From: Piper betle
Lineage: Eukaryota; Streptophyta; Magnoliopsida; Piperales; Piperaceae
Direction of reading: 5' to 3'
Assembly (NCBI GenBank): GCA_033002965.1
Contig: JAURVB010012710.1
Coordinates: forward strand, 62,001-126,000
Length of the DNA: 64,000 bases
Positions 59,341 through 64,000 of the stretch are shown here, in pieces. The first letter of the stretch is position 1; every line of letters starts with the position of its first letter. The notes under the pieces were generated by a model. It made no database searches and was not told the DNA's origin. It saw only the letters and a list, made by a program, of their open reading frames with translations. A program made the translations under genes and the position numbers.

Positions 59341-61777
59341 AATCCACTGCACACAACCGGTGTGAGAGATTCGGAGCCAAGTGCAGACAAAGTCATAGCA
59401 GCTCAGGCAGACAAATTTTATGGGTTGATCTAAATCTGAATCATGAGATGATTGAAGTAGTTGTGGAGCATAAAAATGATCATCCCATAGAATGGTTTAT
59501 AAAAAGAAATTGGCAACTGACTCAAACCTCATATCTGACCACTTCCATGGATACCCTTCAAAATCTCTACTCAATATAGTCAACCTCCATGCTCTGGTGC
59601 GTCAATCGGTATGCCTGGTGTACCACAGTGTGTAACCATGAGTCGACAGGAGACTAAAACAATGCCCACAAATTTTGTCTGATGGTTTCCAGTGAAACAA
59701 TAATTTTGCAGGAGCTCTGACTTTGTGGAGCGTAGACCATGATTTGTCCACTGGTCTGTCTCGTCAATTCAAGTACTCGACGTACACGGTTCATCTCGTT
59801 TGTTTGTGACAGTGCGAAGAAGACGAGAAAGTGGTTCATCTGGAATCCATTCCCACTGTCCTAATAAAGCTCGAGTTGCAGGTAGAAAAGGTTGTATTGC
59901 TGTAGACCAAAAAAATTATAACCCCATTGTTGTTGAAGATATAGCCCTTCCCTAATTGGCGCAGCGAAATAAAAGACGGGAAAAATGATAAAATAGTGAT
60001 AAATCACGCTAAAGAATAATAAAAATTTCTCAATTTTTCTCATACTCTTGAACCAACAAGTATTATTCATTAACTCCTTGATTTTATATAATCCAATAAG
60101 AAAATTTTTCTCCATCACCAAAGAACCCTAAGAGAGCCTTCTTTGATCTCTCCCTAATCACAAATTAGGTTATTTTCGGGTTTAAGACAAAATACTATAT
60201 AAATAGGTAAAGAAATCATAAAAAATAGATCATATAAATAGGCGCCTAGGTGTGCTGCCCACGGTCCCTCTTCTTGGCTCCCTATCTTCTTCTTCGATCC
60301 GGTTGTCCAGATTAACAATTATGATGATAACACGGAACGAAATCTCCTACGGTGGGACTTGATTTAAAGAATATATAATCACAATAACATTTTGACAGCT
60401 TGTTCGCTAAAAATCATGAAAATTTTTGAAAATATAATTAAAATGAGATAATTTTTAAGTTTTTTTTAGTGGCCATATCATCAGAATTTCCCCACTTCTC
60501 CCCGCCTAGAAGATTTCATTCCTAATGATACCCGGGGAAGGAACTTATGCCACTTAAAGTATGTAAGTATCATATTTAATGCTTACTCGTTATGGTTTAT
60601 AATTTGAAATTAGGATATTAGATTGCACAAACGTTTAGTCACTCCTCTTGCATTAGCAATGATTTACATTCTTATTAAGAGCATGATTTTTGAGGTTTGA
60701 ATCATCTAGTTATAGAGGGGGCAAAACATCCGCTTACAATAATATAAATCATCCTCTCGTGTAAGGTAAGGGGCGTGGTTAAATAAAATTTCTTAAAAAT
60801 TAGGTTTTAAAATCGGTTGGCTGACCCTGGGACTGGCGGAAATGTTTTGTTCAAGCCATGTTGATAAAGCATTTAGGGGACAAAGTTTTATGTATTTTTT
60901 AGGCAATCTTTAATTTACCACACATCACACTCACACAGGCAGTCAAACTCACCTAACACACACAAACAACACCAAACCTTAGATATATCCACTCCCATGG
61001 AGAATTGAAACATCCACCTCTAACCGATCTATAGGTCTTAAACCCGTCAAGGGCCAATGTTGGCAGCATACCTACTTTTGGAAAATAAAATAAAATAAAA
61101 TACTATAACATTTGATAATTTCCAAGTCAAATTTCATTGTCCTTTTGATAGGTCTAACATTTGTAGTACATGATGTTAAAAAAAAAAATCTGTAATGCAT
61201 GGTGCAAATAATAGTTCCACCCAACATGCCCGAAGTAATGAAACATGTCCAATAGTAAGCCTTATCTTTGTCCCCCAAACATGTCAAATAGTGAGCTACA
61301 ACGAAGCCAGGGGAAAGACCGCAAGAAGTAGGTCTGTGATCATTCCTGATAAACTGATAAGGTTAAACTGAAAAATATATATATACAGGATAATCAACAC
61401 AATTACCTTTCACAATAACACTTAAGCATCAATGGTTAGACATAGTTGATGAACCCGATTTACCAATAAAAATCTTGAGGATATTATGACAGCTTGAAGG
61501 AAGTACATGTTACAAAACAATACAATTATACAAGTGACTAACAACTAAGCAAGCGCAATATGACCACCAAATAATACAAGTTTACGAATAAACATCAGAG
61601 AAGTGAACTCCTTCATAAACCACATTTTTATCTTCTACCTGCAGCAGCGGCAATCCATCATTAGTTAGGACTTCTGGAACCCCAGCCATCAAATAAGGAA
61701 CTTCAAACATGTACATATACACGTACAGAAGTAACATAACCTAACATATTTACATTTTCCTTGGTAACGTTGAGCCA
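59341..61777. other. Intergenic DNA / downstream side of the right-edge gene
   Basis: No gene recognised in 59341-61500. Bases 61550-61777 are probably the 3' untranslated side of the minus-strand gene that ends at 61778. Confidence 0.4.
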
Positions 61778-63766
61778 CTATCTTGCCTGGTTGTCATTTT
61801 CTTCAGTAATGTTGAACAGGAACTGGGGAAGGGATGTAATACGGGGCTGATGTAGCAGTAAATCCGCAAGAAAGTCCTTTCTAGACATGGCAAGAGACTG
61901 CTGTTTGCGTCCTGAACCGTCATCACAAAATTCTACTTCTGAGCCTAAAACAGCCTTTAACACTTTCGTTTTCCTCGAAAGTGGGTCTGGCAAAATTCTG
62001 GGTATAAGAAATTGACTTAGGCTCAAATTTTGGCACATCGTCTATCCCATCTTCTCTTTTGATCTGCGAACTTTTGACAGTCACAGCATCCTTCTGCAGC
62101 AGGCTGCAGAGAGAGTTCACTCTCATCATAAGAGACTGCTCATCAGAAGCAGATGTGAACTGGGAGTCACTCAAAAGATACTGGCTTATTTCCTCCAGCA
62201 TGTCTTTGCTGCGGGAACCTTCCCCTTTGGCAGAGAAAAAAGGGTTGCCAGCGATCATCTGCTCAGTTACGAAGTTACCAAGATGATTGATCCAATCACT
62301 CACAGACATTGAAGATTGGAGTCCAGGTGTCATAATGCGTGAGAAGGCAATGGAGTTCTTAGCTTCTCCAGATCCACTTATTCCACTGTCTCCACTGCCT
62401 CCATGGTCAACTAGAACACATTTGACATAAAAGATTCTAATGTCATACACATCAAGTGAGATGAAGCACTTTAGGTCATACTTATCAAGTATTTGCAGAA
62501 TAACATCAGTATTAACAACATTGACAGTGTTGACAGCAATTGTATGTCCGCAACAACCATCCAATTAATGCAGCGTATAACTAATTTCTTTGGCAAAAAA
62601 TCTATATTAAATAGTTGTCATATATTAAAGATGAGAATCCTGCAACCATATTAAGTGATCCAAAAGGAAGCACATGCAGTAGAACACAGAATAAATGCTT
62701 AACTCCGGAGAGAGAATCAGAAGTTTTAGTTCAATTTATATGAAAAGTTTCGGGTTACCTGAACTTGAAGCTGTTGCACTGGGCGCAGCCTCATGTGCTC
62801 TGTAAATGTTATCTCGCATTTCTGTTACAGTGGAAGTTGCTTGAGAAGAAGATGGTGGTCTGACACAGTGAAATCCCTGAAATGAAGATATATATTCATC
62901 TTTTGGGCAATCAAGGTCATCGGATTCCAAATCAACAGGATTCTCAAACACTGAGCTTTTGGTATCAAAAAATGGAGAATCTAAGATAATATCTGGCTGT
63001 TGGCTCAGCAACTTCAAGCGAGGATCACATTGAACAAGTTTATCAAAATGTTTGTTTAACAAGCCTTGTGGGCATTGAAGGAAATGCCTCCTGCACAAAA
63101 AACAATTAAAAAACGGTTTACTAGGATGTATTACTTTAATAAATGGTATAGAAAACAAACCAAATGCTAAAATTGATCACTAGGATGTAATACTTTAATA
63201 AGTACTATAAGAATCAAATCTAATGCAGCATCACAAAGCTTATCTTAATGAAAACTTTGTCTTCTTCTGCCGTAAAACAGGAAAAAATAAAGATCTCATA
63301 CTTCATTTTCTCTCTATTTGAATTAAGTATGACATCATTACCTCAGACTGCCACAAAAAAATCCATAATACCAAGTTTGATGAGCCATAAACTGTTCTTT
63401 GCCACATCCTAATTACTTCTTAAATCATATAGGAAACCATCCCAGGGATTATGAACCAAATAATAACAAAAAGAAAAACTGCACGTAAACTAAAATATAT
63501 AAGATTCAAACAACCCTTAACAAATAAACACAGGCTATTTCTGTAAAAAATGTACAATTTCTACCAGGGATGAGTTATGTATACTAAAATGTAACTCCCA
63601 ATTGAAAGAATTCACTCAGCTTTGGTGGCTTCAATAGCAGCATGTTGTAGAAAACGTACCTATGTATGGTTGCCTGGCCACCTGTAAAATCTGAAGTCGC
63701 CTGCCACAAGGTATGCTTCCTTGGTTGTGGATTTGTTTCTTTAAAGAACAAAGGCTGTCTTGCCAA
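61778..63766 (-). CDS. Unidentified multi-exon plant protein, 3' part (5' end off window)
   Basis: Three exons joined in phase by canonical splice sites: 63766-63660, 63090-62759 and 62410 to the stop. The first visible exon starts at a 'ttgttag' acceptor, so earlier exons lie beyond the right edge. Read-out includes 'NPQPRKHTLWQATSDFTGGQ', 'RRHFLQCPQGLLNKHFDKLV', 'DIILDSPFFDTKSSVFENPV' and 'MSVSDWINHLGNFVTEQMIA'. No domain is recognised with confidence. It is soluble, acidic/Ser-rich and without membrane spans, possibly nuclear. In the last exon the frame ends at 61923, but another frame continues protein-like sequence ('SRKTKVLKAVLGSEVEF', 'DFLADLLLHQPRITSLPQFL') to TAG at 61778. That implies one extra base or two missing bases around 61950-62040, or an unseen small intron. 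Confidence 0.65.
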
Positions 63767-64000
63767 CTAACAAAAATGAAGAAAAGCATATGAAATTTCT
63801 TAATTAGCAGAGCCATAAATAAGTAAAACATGTAAATGAAACCATTCAACATGGCAGAGCGATGCACATGAGCTAAGATTAACAGTTCACTAATAGTTTC
63901 ATACAAAATGCATCACACAATATGTTCTGAGAACACATGAAAACCAACTTGACTTATAGTAAATAAACGTGCCAAGGAGTTAAGCCTAAAACATGAAACC
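63767..64000. other. Intron of the right-edge gene
   Basis: AT-rich sequence upstream (in gene direction) of the acceptor at 63767-63770. It has short minus-strand frames and no convincing further exon. Confidence 0.5.

Noticed and set aside
1..64000. CRISPR arrays, bacterial operons or phage-like modules
   Set aside because: No regularly spaced repeats with unique spacers and no prokaryotic gene organisation. The window is plant nuclear DNA.

Overview
This is a nuclear DNA window from a flowering plant. Every confident gene belongs to a plant family: an AFR-type F-box/Kelch protein, CALMODULIN-BINDING PROTEIN 60 (CBP60), a ZFP2-type C2H2 zinc finger, a DUF761 protein, a BCS1-like AAA-ATPase and a VQ-motif protein. 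Genes are sparse, at about seven in 64 kb. Very GC-rich genes (AFR, AAA-ATPase, VQ) sit beside ordinary-GC genes (CBP60, DUF761) in strongly AT-rich intergenic DNA. This bimodal GC hints at a monocot outside the grasses, but that is inference only.

Layout. 1-1450: probable antisense Ty3/gypsy leader remnant. 2824-3928 (-): AFR-like F-box/Kelch gene. 3929-20588: gene-free, holding a 124-bp cloverleaf-capable palindrome (8031-8154), a cluster of non-autonomous DNA transposons (9.5-12.4 kb, two with target-site duplications) and several AT-rich repeat families. 20589-25459 (+): eight-exon CBP60 gene. 26-30 kb: a ~300-bp tandem array and a dispersed repeat. 30357-30797 (-): zinc-finger gene. 31-39.5 kb: degenerate repeats. 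39690-40064 (+): DUF761 gene. 42593-43505: second copy of the 10-kb GC-core transposon, inverted. 44165-45673 (+): intact AAA-ATPase. 48929-50217: Helitron-like element. 52617-53187 (+): VQ gene. 54-60 kb: more transposon debris. 61778-63766 (-): 3' part of an unidentified multi-exon gene that runs off the right edge.

The genes look independent, each with its own promoter, and there is no operon or cluster logic. Several would fit signalling and stress networks (CBP60, VQ, BCS1-type ATPase), but that is common in plants and does not show they act together.

The most useful result is technical. AFR, CBP60 and VQ all carry frameshifts, most of them repaired by lengthening a homopolymer by one base, after which family-typical sequence continues. 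This points to uncorrected sequencing or assembly indels rather than three pseudogenes. I saw no convincing new biological system. The most unusual DNA is the cloverleaf palindrome and the GC-core transposon family.
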